Positions 8,662 through 16,266 of a stretch of 55,684 bases of DNA are shown here, piece after piece (positions within the stretch are counted from its first letter, which is position 1; each line of letters starts with the position of its first letter). Under the pieces are notes generated by a model. It was not told the DNA's origin. It did no database searches and saw only the letters and a list, made by a program, of their open reading frames with translations. The stretch is from an uncultured Clostridia bacterium (lineage in GTDB: Bacteria > Bacillota > Clostridia > Oscillospirales > Oscillospiraceae), in NCBI GenBank assembly GCA_937890525.1, contig CALADI010000032.1, positions 1 through 55,684 of the forward strand, written 5' to 3'. A program made the position numbers and the translations under genes.

Positions 8662-8775
8662 GAAAAAAGTAGACAGGTCTCTTTTTTCGAGAAAATCAAA
8701 CAACCTCATGCGCACACTTCTCTGTTTTTATACTCGTACTGTTTTATTGGATGCCCCCTCAGGGGGGCGTTTTTA
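8662..8775 (+). terminator. Two hairpins in the gap before the VWA gene
   Basis: 8662-8688 is a near-palindrome, GAAAAAAG...CTTTTTTC around AGACAGGTCT. 8753-8768 is GCCCCCTCAGGGGGGC followed by GTTTTT, a plus-oriented intrinsic terminator. No plus-strand gene precedes it, so what it terminates is unclear. Confidence 0.5.
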
Positions 8776-10047
8776 TCCTGCCAGTTTCTTGCATGCGTTG
8801 GCTAAGGCGCTGAGGGTGCTGCATGAGACCATGGGACACAAGGATGCCATGATCTGCACGCTGCGAAGATACTGCCACTTGTTCTGGGGGATGGGGTTGA
8901 GCCAGAGCATCCTGCCGCACAGGCGCTTGGCATCCAGAAGAGCCTGCACCGCCCGGGGCTGATCCACGGTTTTGGTGTCCGACAGGATCAGCAGCGTGGT
9001 GGAGGGATTCAGCACGGCAGGCTTCATGCGGGTCAGCTTTTCCAGCGCCGAGCCCAGATCCGTCCCCCGGCCGTAGGCGCCGGAATCCCGGACATAATTG
9101 CGGAATAGATCCATGTTTTGCAGGTGGAAGGGATCAGCTTCCAGAAGATCCTCGGAAAACAGGAAGATCCGGGAATGCTCCGATACCTGATTCAGAGATT
9201 GGATGAACCGCAGGGCAAACTCGGAAAACTGCATCATAGAGCCGGAGACATCGCACAAAATCAGCAGGTTCTTCCTGCGCTGGCGCTTCTGACGGTAGCG
9301 CAGGCGGTAGAAGCTGCCGCCGGTCTCCAGTCCTTTGCGGATGGTCTTGCGGAAGTTCAGCGCTCCGGAATGGGCGTTCCTGCTGCGCTTGGCAGACAGT
9401 TCGCTGTTGATCTGCTGGGAGATGGACTGGATGATGGAGATGGCCTTGGGGATCTCGGAGTCCTGAAACTGAGAGATGTCCCGGTATAGCAGTCCCATCT
9501 CCGGGTCGGTGCCGTCACAGCCGGTGGCGGCATTCTCCATGAGCATCTGCTGTTCCAAGATGGCACGGGCGAATACCGAATGGATGAAATTGCCGTAGAG
9601 TTTGGGATTGCGCTCGGCGCTGTCCTTGTAACGCTCCATAAAACCTTTTAGCTTTTCGCGCTGCTGTTCGGACATGGCGATGTAGGCATCCCGCTGCTCC
9701 TCGGTGAGCTCCATGGGCTGACCGTTGAATTGCAGATCCCGCTGGGCTTCCTGCCGTGCCTGCTCCATCCGGGCTTCCTCCTCCTGCCGCTGCTGGGCTT
9801 GCAGGCGCATCCGATCCTCGGAGATGAAGAAGCCGTCGAATACCTGATCGAAGGTCATTTGCTCCTCCCGGGACTTGGCAAACACCGTCCGTAGGGCGGT
9901 CTTGACCTGCTGCCGGTCCTCAAATCCCAGATGGATGAGGATCTGGCAGGCATCGGCGGTCTCCTGAGGCCCCACCGTCATTCCTTTCAGCCGCAGCATC
10001 CGGGAAAACAGGGAGATCTTCTCCAGATAGACCTGAGGATCAACCAT
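8773..10047 (-). CDS. VWA-domain protein, CoxE-like
   Basis: 424 aa. The C-terminal half has a von Willebrand A fold with the MIDAS motif DVSGSMMQF (D-x-S-x-S), and the usual later Thr/Asp (YGRGTDLGSAL, ILSDTKT). The N-terminal half is charged and helical with a Gln/Glu-rich segment (LQAQQRQEEEARMEQARQ). CoxE-like VWA proteins act with a MoxR AAA ATPase as a chaperone pair inserting or remodelling metal cofactors. The ATG at 10047 is preferred over 10074 because GGGGGA lies 7 nt upstream; this gives an 8-nt overlap with the MoxR gene. The client protein is not in the window. Confidence 0.85.
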   Translation of the reverse strand: MVDPQVYLEKISLFSRMLRLKGMTVGPQETADACQILIHLGFEDRQQVKTALRTVFAKSREEQMTFDQVFDGFFISEDRMRLQAQQRQEEEARMEQARQEAQRDLQFNGQPMELTEEQRDAYIAMSEQQREKLKGFMERYKDSAERNPKLYGNFIHSVFARAILEQQMLMENAATGCDGTDPEMGLLYRDISQFQDSEIPKAISIIQSISQQINSELSAKRSRNAHSGALNFRKTIRKGLETGGSFYRLRYRQKRQRRKNLLILCDVSGSMMQFSEFALRFIQSLNQVSEHSRIFLFSEDLLEADPFHLQNMDLFRNYVRDSGAYGRGTDLGSALEKLTRMKPAVLNPSTTLLILSDTKTVDQPRAVQALLDAKRLCGRMLWLNPIPQNKWQYLRSVQIMASLCPMVSCSTLSALANACKKLAG

Positions 10048-10930
10048 GGGAATGTCCCCCGCAGGAACAGCCACAGCCGACGGAAGTCAGGTTCATGGAT
10101 TCCGCTACCGCAAGATCCTCGCTGTTTTTCAGAACGAATCCGGCGGTGTCCCGCAGAGCGTCGGGGGTCAGTTCCTTGATGCCCAGGGCATCCAATGCTG
10201 CTGCCCAGTCCAAAGTCTCTGCAATGGAGGGCTTCTTCAGAATGGCTTCGTGATTGCGCAGCTTCGCCACGGCAGAAGCCACCTGAGCGCACAGCCGCTC
10301 GTCTACATAGGGCAGCTTTGCCCGGAGGATGGCCAGCTCCTTCTGCACATCCGGATACTGGATGTATAGATAGGCGCACCGGCGGCGCAGGGCTTCGGAC
10401 AGGGGGCGTGCCCGGTTGGAGGTCAGCACCACGAAGGGAATGCTCTTGGCACGGATGGTACCCACCTCGGGGATGGTGACCTGCATTTCCGACAGCAGTT
10501 CCAGCAAAAAGGCTTCAAATTCCTCGTCTGCCTTGTCAATCTCGTCGATGAGCAGCACCACGGGCTTTTCCGAGCGGATGGACTTGAGCAGCGGGCGCTC
10601 CAGCAGATATTCGTCGCTGAACAGGCTGCGGGTCAGGGCATCCCGATCCTCTGACGCCATGTTCACCTGAATGGAGAGGAGCTGCTTCTGGTAGTTCCAT
10701 TCGTACAGCGCCTTGCTCTCGTCCAGACCCTCGTAGCACTGCATCCGCACCAGCTCCCGATCCAGCGCCGAAGCCATGACCTTGGCGATCTCGGTCTTTC
10801 CCACGCCGGCGGCGCCTTCGATGAGCAGAGGGCGTCCCAACTGAAGCGCCACAGAAAGCACGGTGGCAAGAGTGTCGTCATAAATATAATGGGCTTGATC
10901 CATTTTCTCCTTTAATTCTTTCAGATCCAT
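10040..10930 (-). CDS. MoxR-family AAA+ ATPase (CoxD-like)
   Basis: 296 aa. Walker A GAAGVGKTE (about residues 39-47), Walker B VLLIDEIDKAD (about 125-135), sensor 1 VLTSN and an arginine-rich LSEALRRRCAYLY. MoxR ATPases work with VWA partners, here encoded directly downstream with overlap. The last residues are CGCSCGGHSHG, a short Cys/His tail that could bind metal; this is not part of the core AAA fold. The ribosome site is AAAAAGGAGG, 6 nt before the ATG. Confidence 0.9.
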   Translation of the reverse strand: MDLKELKEKMDQAHYIYDDTLATVLSVALQLGRPLLIEGAAGVGKTEIAKVMASALDRELVRMQCYEGLDESKALYEWNYQKQLLSIQVNMASEDRDALTRSLFSDEYLLERPLLKSIRSEKPVVLLIDEIDKADEEFEAFLLELLSEMQVTIPEVGTIRAKSIPFVVLTSNRARPLSEALRRRCAYLYIQYPDVQKELAILRAKLPYVDERLCAQVASAVAKLRNHEAILKKPSIAETLDWAAALDALGIKELTPDALRDTAGFVLKNSEDLAVAESMNLTSVGCGCSCGGHSHG

Positions 10931-10952
10931 AAGGAACCTCCTTTTTCTTTTC

Positions 10953-10980
10953 AGTATACCAGAAATTTTCCCGGGGTCAA
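10953..10980 (-). promoter_or_regulatory. Promoter of the MoxR-VWA operon
   Basis: TTGACC (10975-10980), 16-nt spacer, TATACT (10953-10958) on the minus strand, about 20 nt before the ATG. Confidence 0.65.
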
Positions 10981-10993
10981 TTCTTTCTGCGAA

Positions 10994-11027
10994 AAAGCGC
11001 CCAGATCGATCAGGATCCGGGCGCTTT
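10994..11027 (-). terminator. Terminator of brnQ
   Basis: AAAGCGCCC...GGGCGCTTT with an inner GATC/GATC pairing, followed on the minus strand by TTTTTC, directly after the brnQ stop. Confidence 0.8.
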
Positions 11028-11029
11028 GC

Positions 11030-12331
11030 TCATCGGGATTTCAGTTTGTAGGGGATCAGGCTCACCAGCGCCATGACCACGGCAACCGGGAACCAGCCAA
11101 AGCCCTGCTGATACAGGGGGACAAAGGAACACAGCCGATCCACAAATCCCAGGGGGATCAGTCCGCGCAGCGCATGGATCACGCTGATGACCCCGGTGCC
11201 GGCGATGACACAGGGATACAGGAACCGATTCTTGCGGTGGAAGCCGTCAGTCAGCCCCAGCACGATCAGCACGATGGAGATGGGGTAGATGGCATTGAGG
11301 ATGGGCACAGAGATGCTCAGGATGGTGTTCAACCCCTGATTGCACACCACGAAGGAGAAGACGGTGATGACATACACCAGCATTCTGTACTTCAGCTTGG
11401 GATACAATGTGGAGAAGAACAGGGAAATGGAATTGATGAGTCCCACGCAGGTGGTCAGGCATGCCAGCGTGAAGATGGCGGCCAGCAGAACCGCGCCGGG
11501 AGCGCCGAACACTTGATAGACGATTTGGCGCAGAGCGACGGCGCCGTTTTCCCCGATGGCGTAGACGCCGGAACTCTGCATGCCCATGTAGGTCAGGATC
11601 ATGTACACCACGGAGAGGATGCTGCCTGCAATGAGACCGCAGACCACGGTGTAGTTGACCACGCTTTTCTTTTCCTTCACACCGAAGGCAGTCAGTGTGG
11701 TGGCAATGACCAGTCCAAAGTTCAGCGCCGCAATGGTATCCATGGTCTGATAGCCGTCCACAAAGCCCTGCATGAAGGCGGACTGCTGATAGGCGGGCTG
11801 AGCGGCGGCAACGGCAGTCTCGCCCTTGTACACGAAGAAGCCGAAGAACACCACGATCAGCACCAGCAGCGTGGGGGTCAGAAATTTGCCCACCCGCTCC
11901 ACCAGTTTCTGGGGGGTCAGGCACAGCCACAGGACAATGAGGAAGAATACGAAGGAGTAAGCCAGCATCCACAGCTTCACGGGAGCGCCGGCGGGGAGAT
12001 AGGGAGCAACTGCCATCTCAAAGGGGACGGAAGCCGCTCTGGGAATGCCCAGCCCGGGTCCAATGGAGAGGTAGATCAAAATGGTGAAGACAAAGGCAAA
12101 ACGCTTGCCCACCTTGCTGGCGAGACGATCCAATCCGTCGAACTTGGCGACGACAACGACGCCCAGCACCGGAAGCACCACCGCTGTGATCAGAAATCCC
12201 AGAAAAGCTCCGACGGTATGGTCGCCGGCATTCTGGCCGAGGAACGGGGGGAAAATCAGGTTTCCGGCTCCAAAGAACATGGAGAACAGCATGATGCTGA
12301 CCAACACGACCTGACGATTCCGCAATTTCAT
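11030..12331 (-). CDS. brnQ: Branched-chain amino acid:cation symporter BrnQ
   Basis: 433 aa, about 12 hydrophobic segments, full family length. The N-terminus FSMFFGAGNLIFPPFLGQNAG is the hallmark of LIVCS (BrnQ) carriers that import Leu, Ile and Val with a cation. The ATG at 12331 is preferred: AAGGAG lies 9 nt upstream, whereas a GTG at 12337 would be only 3 nt away. Transcribed alone, divergent from the GntR gene. Confidence 0.92.
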   Translation of the reverse strand: MKLRNRQVVLVSIMLFSMFFGAGNLIFPPFLGQNAGDHTVGAFLGFLITAVVLPVLGVVVVAKFDGLDRLASKVGKRFAFVFTILIYLSIGPGLGIPRAASVPFEMAVAPYLPAGAPVKLWMLAYSFVFFLIVLWLCLTPQKLVERVGKFLTPTLLVLIVVFFGFFVYKGETAVAAAQPAYQQSAFMQGFVDGYQTMDTIAALNFGLVIATTLTAFGVKEKKSVVNYTVVCGLIAGSILSVVYMILTYMGMQSSGVYAIGENGAVALRQIVYQVFGAPGAVLLAAIFTLACLTTCVGLINSISLFFSTLYPKLKYRMLVYVITVFSFVVCNQGLNTILSISVPILNAIYPISIVLIVLGLTDGFHRKNRFLYPCVIAGTGVISVIHALRGLIPLGFVDRLCSFVPLYQQGFGWFPVAVVMALVSLIPYKLKSR

Positions 12332-12364
12332 AGGCACACACTCCTTTAAAAATAAATTGGAACT

Positions 12365-12393
12365 AATATATCACAAGATTTTTTGGTTGTAAA
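12365..12393 (-). promoter_or_regulatory. Promoter of brnQ
   Basis: TTTACA (12388-12393), 17-nt spacer, TATATT (12365-12370) on the minus strand. Confidence 0.65.
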
Positions 12394-12471
12394 TTGTTTT
12401 CGACTGAATTGTGAAAAAATTTTGAACGAAATATGTCTGAATAAAAGATGGATCGGACAGGCAAAAAGGCA

Positions 12472-12520
12472 TTGACAGATAGTTGGCTGAGTTGTATTAT
12501 TGTATACAATAATACAACTC
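12472..12520 (+). promoter_or_regulatory. Promoter and 32-bp perfect palindromic operator of the GntR-acn-icd operon
   Basis: TTGACA (12472-12477), 17-nt spacer, TATTAT (12495-12500). A perfect palindrome, GAGTTGTATTATTGTA (12489-12504) and its exact complement (12505-12520), covers the -10 box and start site. Its core TTGTATACAA fits the operator style of FadR-subfamily GntR repressors, so the adjacent gene very likely represses itself and the downstream acn-icd genes. Confidence 0.85.
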
Positions 12521-12534
12521 ATGGAGGGGCAGAG

Positions 12535-13239
12535 ATGGCACGATTTAAGACCACCTCGCTGGCGGATCAGGTCTACGCCAAGCTGGAGCAGGACATTGTG
12601 ATGGGGGTCTATCCCCGTGGGCAGATCTTAACGGAGCTGAAGCTGGTGGAGCAGCTTGGGGTCAGCAGGACCCCCATCCGGGAAGCGCTGCGCCGCTTGG
12701 AGCAGGATCGTCTGATCGAGGAGTCCGGCAAGGGGAGCGTGGTGCTGGGCATTACAAAAGAGGATCTGGAGGATATTATGGAGATTCGTCGATCCGTGGA
12801 GCCGTTGGCGTCCTATTACGCCGCCTGCAATGCCACCGACGCGGAGCTGGAGGAGCTGAAGCATCTGGTGGAACTACAGGAATTTTACTGCCAGAAAGAG
12901 GATATGGAGCATCTAAGCCAGACCGACGGGCAGTTCCATGGGCTGCTCTGCACCGCCGGAAAACACAATGTGATCCGGGACACTCTTCTGCCCCTGCACC
13001 GCAAGATCGCCCGGTTCCGCCGGGCGGCGCTGGAGCAGAAGCAGTACGACCGGCATATGGTAAGCGAACACCGCAGGATCTACGAAGCCATTGCCGCCGG
13101 AAAGGCGGAGGAAGCGGCAAAGCAGACTGCGATCCATCTCACACAGGCGCAAGGCCGTTTGACAGAAAGGAATGAGTCGTTATGGGAAGAACCATCGCAC
13201 AGAAGATCATCGCAGAGCACCTGGTCTCCGGGGAGATGA
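12535..13239 (+). CDS. GntR-family (FadR/FCD subfamily) transcriptional regulator
   Basis: 234 aa. Winged helix in residues about 5-70 (LADQVYAKLEQDIVMGVYPRGQ, LVEQLGVSRTPIREALRRLEQ), then an FCD effector domain with the expected metal ligands D/H/H/H (TDGQFHGLL, SEHRRIYEAI, AIHLTQAQ). Effectors of this fold are often carboxylates, and citrate or a related acid is plausible given the downstream aconitase and isocitrate dehydrogenase. Start at 12535, with GGAGGGG 7 nt upstream and the palindromic operator just before it. The last 58 nt overlap the aconitase start, which adds an unusual Ser/Arg-rich tail. Confidence 0.9.
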   Translation: MARFKTTSLADQVYAKLEQDIVMGVYPRGQILTELKLVEQLGVSRTPIREALRRLEQDRLIEESGKGSVVLGITKEDLEDIMEIRRSVEPLASYYAACNATDAELEELKHLVELQEFYCQKEDMEHLSQTDGQFHGLLCTAGKHNVIRDTLLPLHRKIARFRRAALEQKQYDRHMVSEHRRIYEAIAAGKAEEAAKQTAIHLTQAQGRLTERNESLWEEPSHRRSSQSTWSPGR

Positions 13240-15116
13240 AGGTAGGGCAGGAGATCGCCCTGCGGATCGACCAGACCTTGACGCAGGATGCCACCGGAAC
13301 CATGGCATATCTGGAATTTGAATCCATGGGGATCCCGCGAGTCAAGACCCAGCGCAGCGTGGCCTATGTGGATCACAACACCCTGCAATGCGGCTTTGAA
13401 AATGCCGATGACCACCGCTATCTTCAGACGGTGGCTGCCAAGCATGGCGTGTATTTCTCCCGTCCCGGCAACGGAATCTGTCATCAGGTGCATTTGGAGC
13501 GCTTCGGCATTCCCGGCAGGACATTGATCGGCTCGGACAGCCATACCCCCACCGCCGGTGGTCTGGGAATGCTGGCCTTCGGAGCGGGGGGCATGGATGT
13601 GGCAGTTGCCATGGGCGGCGGCGCCTACTATATTACCATGCCCCGGATGATTCGGGTGGAGCTGACCGGGCATTTGCGCCCGTATGTATCAGCGAAAGAT
13701 GTGAGTTTGGAACTGTTGCGCAGGCTCACGGTCAAGGGCGGTGTGGGTGCCATCGTGGAATGGGGCGGCGAAGGCGTGGCGACGCTATCTGTGCCGGAAC
13801 GCGCCACCATCACCAACATGGGCACGGAATTGGGGGCAACCACCTCCATCTTCCCCTCTGACGAGGTGACACGCCGGTTCCTCAAGGCACAGGGCAGAGA
13901 GGCAGACTTCGTCCCTCTGTCATCGGATGCCGATGCGGTCTACGACCAGACCATCACCATCGATCTTTCTGCGGTCAAGCCCATGATCGCCTGCCCCCAC
14001 AGCCCGGACCGGGTAGTGCCGGTGGAGACGCTGGCGGGGACGAAGGTGGATCAGGTGTGCATCGGCTCTTGCCCTAACTCCTCTCTTTTAGATATGCTGA
14101 AAACGGCGGCGATCCTAAAGGGCAAAACCGTTGCCCCGGGGGTCAGTGTATCGGTATCCCCCGGCTCCCGCCAAGTGCTGAGCATGCTCGCTGACTGCGG
14201 CGGGCTGACCCAGATCCTTGCCAGTGGTGTGCGTCTGCTGGAATGCGCCTGCGGTCCCTGCATCGGCATGGGCTTTGCCCCCAATTCAGAGGGTGTCAGC
14301 CTGCGTACCTTCAACCGCAACTTCTTGGGGCGCAGCGGCACCAGAGATGCGCAGGTATATCTGGTATCCCCGGAGACGGCGGCGGCTTCGGCGCTGACCG
14401 GGTGCATCACCGACCCGACCACCTTGGGGCAGCCCCTTCAGGTGGCGGTGCCGGAGCACTTTGCGGTGGACGATTCGGCAGTCCTGCCGCCGCTGACCCC
14501 GGAGCAGGCGGAGCACGCACCGGTGCTTCGAGGACCGAATATCAAGCCCTTCCCTCAAGCAAAGCCGTTCCCCTCGAAATTGGAAGGTGAAGTGCTGCTT
14601 CAGGTGGGGGACAACATCACCACGGATCATATCATGCCCGCCGGGGCAAAGATCCTGCCCTACCGCTCCAACATCCCATACCTGTCTCAATTCTGCTTTG
14701 AGGTGTGCGATCCCGATTTTCCCCGCCGTGCCCAGCAGTCCGACGGCAGCGGCATCATCGTGGGCGGCAGCAACTACGGTCAAGGCTCGTCCCGGGAGCA
14801 TGCGGCGCTGGTGCCCATGTATCTTGGCGTCCGGTGCGTCATTGCCAAGAGCTTTGCCCGGATCCATGCTGCCAATCTCATCAATGCAGGGATCCTGCCC
14901 CTGACCTTCCAGAACTCGGAGGACTATGACGCTGTGGCGCAGGGACACCGGCTGACCATGGAGCAGGTAGAGCAGGCGCTGAGAGCCGGCGAAGGGGAGG
15001 TGCAGGATCAGACCACCGGCAGGAGCTTCCCGGTTCGGTGTGATTTGACTCCCAGACAGCAGGCCATCGTGCTGGCAGGCGGATTGCTCAATTACACAAA
15101 GGAGGGCGGACAATGA
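13182..15116 (+). CDS. acn: Aconitate hydratase
   Basis: 644 aa, the short monomeric (mitochondrial-type/clostridial) aconitase that interconverts citrate and isocitrate. [4Fe-4S] ligands are visible in CIGSCPNSS and CACGPCIGMG. Substrate motifs include IGSDSHTPTAGGLGMLAFGAGGMD and, in the swivel domain, GDNITTDHIMPAG and GGSNYGQGSSREHAAL. AAAGGA lies 9 nt before the ATG. Overlaps the regulator by 58 nt and icd by 4 nt, so all three are translationally linked. No citrate synthase is in the cluster. Confidence 0.95.
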   Translation: MGRTIAQKIIAEHLVSGEMKVGQEIALRIDQTLTQDATGTMAYLEFESMGIPRVKTQRSVAYVDHNTLQCGFENADDHRYLQTVAAKHGVYFSRPGNGICHQVHLERFGIPGRTLIGSDSHTPTAGGLGMLAFGAGGMDVAVAMGGGAYYITMPRMIRVELTGHLRPYVSAKDVSLELLRRLTVKGGVGAIVEWGGEGVATLSVPERATITNMGTELGATTSIFPSDEVTRRFLKAQGREADFVPLSSDADAVYDQTITIDLSAVKPMIACPHSPDRVVPVETLAGTKVDQVCIGSCPNSSLLDMLKTAAILKGKTVAPGVSVSVSPGSRQVLSMLADCGGLTQILASGVRLLECACGPCIGMGFAPNSEGVSLRTFNRNFLGRSGTRDAQVYLVSPETAAASALTGCITDPTTLGQPLQVAVPEHFAVDDSAVLPPLTPEQAEHAPVLRGPNIKPFPQAKPFPSKLEGEVLLQVGDNITTDHIMPAGAKILPYRSNIPYLSQFCFEVCDPDFPRRAQQSDGSGIIVGGSNYGQGSSREHAALVPMYLGVRCVIAKSFARIHAANLINAGILPLTFQNSEDYDAVAQGHRLTMEQVEQALRAGEGEVQDQTTGRSFPVRCDLTPRQQAIVLAGGLLNYTKEGGQ

Positions 15117-16222
15117 CACAGTTGGATCAGGCGTGCAGCCGGTTTCGTGAGTTGCTTCAAGAGCAAATGGATCGGGCGTCCCAAATGGACCCCCGAAAGG
15201 TGGATCTATCTCAGAAAGAGACGGTGGTCATCGGTCTGATCGACGGCGACGGCATCGGCCCGGTCATCATGGCGCAGGCGAAGCGGGTGCTGAATGCTCT
15301 GCTTGCAGAAGAACTGACTTCCGGAAAGGTGGTCATCAAGGACATTCAAGGGCTTACCATCGAGAACCGACTGGAAAAGGGAAAGGCGGTGCCGGAGGAG
15401 GTCATGGAGCAGATCAAAGCCTGCGATGTGCTGCTGAAAGGGCCTACCACCACCCCCATGGGCGGGAGCATGGAGAGTGCCAATGTGACGCTGCGCCGGG
15501 AACTGGATCTCTATGCCAATGTGCGCCCGGTGAGCATCCCGCAGGAGAACATCGACTGGGTGTTCTATCGAGAGAATACAGAAGGGGAATATGTGCTGGG
15601 AAGCCGTGGTGTGGAGCTTGACTCCCTTGCCATGGACTTCAAAGTGACCACCGAGCCGGGTACCCAGCGCATCGCCCGGGCGGCCTTTGAATATGCCAAA
15701 CAAAACGGAAAAGACCGGGTCAGCATCGTCACCAAGGCGAATATCATGAAGAAAACCGACGGAATGTTCACCCGGGTGTGCCACGAAGTGGCGCAGGAGT
15801 ATCCCCAGATCCAGGTGGATGACTGGTACATCGACATCATGACCGCAAACCTGCTCAACGAGGAGCTGCGCCATCAGTTCCAAGTGGTGATCCTGCCCAA
15901 CCTGTACGGGGACATCATCACCGACGAAGCGGCGCAGATCCAAGGGGGTGTGGGCACGGCGGGCAGCGCCAATGTGGGCGACCGATATGCCATGTTCGAG
16001 GCCATCCATGGCTCTGCCCCCAGACTGGTGGAGCAGGGGCTTCAGAATTATGCCAACCCCGCCAGCATCCTGCGGGCAGAGGCTATGCTCCTGCGGCATA
16101 TGGGACAGGGGGAGAAGGCGGCGCGTCTGGAGGTCGCCCTGAACCAATGCCCGCTGACCGTGGGGCAGGAGCAGGGCATCACGGCGCAAGCCTATACCGA
16201 CCGGATCATCCATATGCTATAA
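15113..16222 (+). CDS. icd: Isocitrate dehydrogenase (isocitrate/isopropylmalate dehydrogenase family)
   Basis: 369 aa. Oxidative decarboxylation of isocitrate to 2-oxoglutarate. Visible: GDGIGPVIM, the substrate motif TTTPMGGSMESANVTLRRELDLYANVRP, FYRENTEGEYV, the metal-binding NLYGDIITDEAAQIQGG and the cofactor region EAIHGSAPRLVEQGLQNYANP. About 30 extra N-terminal residues precede the core. The serine in the isocitrate loop favours isocitrate over isopropylmalate, and pairing with aconitase supports this. NAD versus NADP use is not settled by eye. The ATGA overlap couples it to acn. Confidence 0.92.
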   Translation: MTQLDQACSRFRELLQEQMDRASQMDPRKVDLSQKETVVIGLIDGDGIGPVIMAQAKRVLNALLAEELTSGKVVIKDIQGLTIENRLEKGKAVPEEVMEQIKACDVLLKGPTTTPMGGSMESANVTLRRELDLYANVRPVSIPQENIDWVFYRENTEGEYVLGSRGVELDSLAMDFKVTTEPGTQRIARAAFEYAKQNGKDRVSIVTKANIMKKTDGMFTRVCHEVAQEYPQIQVDDWYIDIMTANLLNEELRHQFQVVILPNLYGDIITDEAAQIQGGVGTAGSANVGDRYAMFEAIHGSAPRLVEQGLQNYANPASILRAEAMLLRHMGQGEKAARLEVALNQCPLTVGQEQGITAQAYTDRIIHML

Positions 16223-16227
16223 AAAAC

Positions 16228-16258
16228 GGAGCGCCCAGATTTGGGCGCTCCAATTTTT
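16228..16258. terminator. Terminator between icd and the hydrogenase gene
   Basis: GGAGCGCCC agattt GGGCGCTCC followed by AATTTTT. An A run on the other side lets it serve the convergent hydrogenase gene as well. Confidence 0.85.
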
Positions 16259-16266
16259 GCTTGGGA

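Noticed and set aside
11174..12349. 391-codon plus-strand open frame opposite brnQ
   Set aside because: Low-complexity shadow of the transporter; no start signal.
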